Source: Larimichthys crocea (Eukaryota > Chordata > Actinopteri > Sciaenidae). Taken from it: a stretch of DNA of 64,000 bases. A program made the position numbers and the translations under genes. The stretch covers positions 15,527,358 to 15,591,357 of the forward strand of contig NC_040032.1 in the NCBI RefSeq assembly GCF_000972845.2. Reading direction: 5' to 3'. Under the pieces are notes generated by a model. The model searched no databases and had not been told where the DNA came from. It worked only from the letters and a program-made list of their open reading frames with translations. Below are positions 63,521-64,000 of the stretch, piece after piece (position 1 is the stretch's first letter; each line of letters opens with the position of its first letter).

Positions 63521-63904
63521 AAGAAACTGCAGCAGTGTGTGATAATTATCATGAGTGCAAAAGTGACACCTTTCATATACAATGATTTGATATGATTTTA
63601 GTCATTTTGCTGGACAAAATGCAAAATATGAAAATGATCAGAGACTTAATACAGATTAGTAACAAATTAATGAGTGAGCATTTTCTTAATTAAGTTATTC
63701 TCTCTGGAATCAAGAACAACAACAACTAAATAACAACCTCAGAACTCTCTCACCTCCTTTGTCTCCATTCTAAAATAAAGTGTTACCCTTATATTACAGA
63801 ACAATGCACCAGGAAGGGAGCACAGGGTGTTTTGCATCCCTGCGTTTCCCTGATGATGTATTTCTACGAGCTTCATTGCTCTGTAACCGTGGTAACTTTG
63901 CTGT

Positions 63905-64000
63905 AAAATGGTGGATTTACCCCTTTTGGGTTGGGAGATCAAGTATCTCGGTGTCTTGATCACTAGGGAGAACGTGAGATCCACAGACAGATTGGAGTGA
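63905..64000 (+). mobile_element. LINE reverse-transcriptase fragment running off the window
   Basis: The sequence around 63930-63995 (TCAAGTATCTCGGTGTCTTG, then a GAGATC.ACAGACAGATTGG-like stretch) resembles the FKYLGVLFTSEG...EREIDRRIG portion of fish LINE proteins. A stop and changes indicate decay. It continues beyond the window. Confidence 0.5.

Larger units (their letters stand above)
61516..64000. other. Region upstream of the candidate promoter; no gene seen
   Basis: After the CpG-rich part (to about 62.36 kb) the sequence becomes AT-rich. It holds interspersed repeat pieces at 63040-63130 and 63280-63520 and a LINE fragment from 63905 to the edge. No exon or conserved protein was recognised on either strand. 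Confidence 0.6.

Noticed and set aside
1..64000. CRISPR array, prokaryotic operon or phage-like system
   Set aside because: No regularly spaced direct repeats with unique spacers and no prokaryotic gene organisation; the tandem repeats are microsatellites and one 41-bp duplication.

Overview
The window is nuclear DNA from a vertebrate, almost certainly a teleost fish and probably a percomorph. The basis is a large gene with canonical GT-AG introns, dense (CA)n and other microsatellites, many short DNA transposons, tRNA-derived SINEs and LINE tails of a type familiar from fish genomes. Nothing prokaryotic or viral-like in organisation is visible, and there is no operon, CRISPR array or rRNA.

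One protein-coding gene is supported: a complete neuroligin-2 gene (nlgn2; whether the a or b teleost paralogue cannot be decided here) on the minus strand. Eight coding exons lie at 35997-35481, 27604-27551, 22661-22512, 7188-7003, 3609-3344, 3248-3095, 2198-1832 and 1740-816. Every junction is GT-AG, every phase matches, and the summed length is 2619 nt, giving an 872-residue type I membrane protein. It has a signal peptide, a cholinesterase-like domain without the catalytic serine, a proline-rich stalk, one transmembrane helix, a conserved gephyrin-binding region and a terminal TTRV PDZ ligand. The second coding exon (54 nt, in frame) is the splice-site-A cassette.

Layout from the gene's 3' end: 1-815 is 3'UTR/downstream sequence with AATAAA signals. 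Positions 816-35997 hold the coding exons and introns. Positions 35998-36230 are a probable 5'UTR segment with short uORFs, bounded by an acceptor. Positions 36231-61057 would be a 24.8 kb 5' intron. A CpG-rich block at about 61.0-62.4 kb with a strong donor at 61058 is a candidate noncoding first exon and promoter. Positions 62.4-64 kb hold only repeats.

The introns and flanks carry many mobile-element remnants. Five nonautonomous hAT-type elements can be delimited to the base by terminal CA(G)..TG ends and 8-bp target duplications. A sixth DNA element contains a long (TA)n palindrome. An inverted repeat pair brackets coding exon 3. No second gene and no previously undescribed system could be supported; the most checkable points are the remote promoter/first exon, the inverted pair around exon 3, and the delimited hAT elements.
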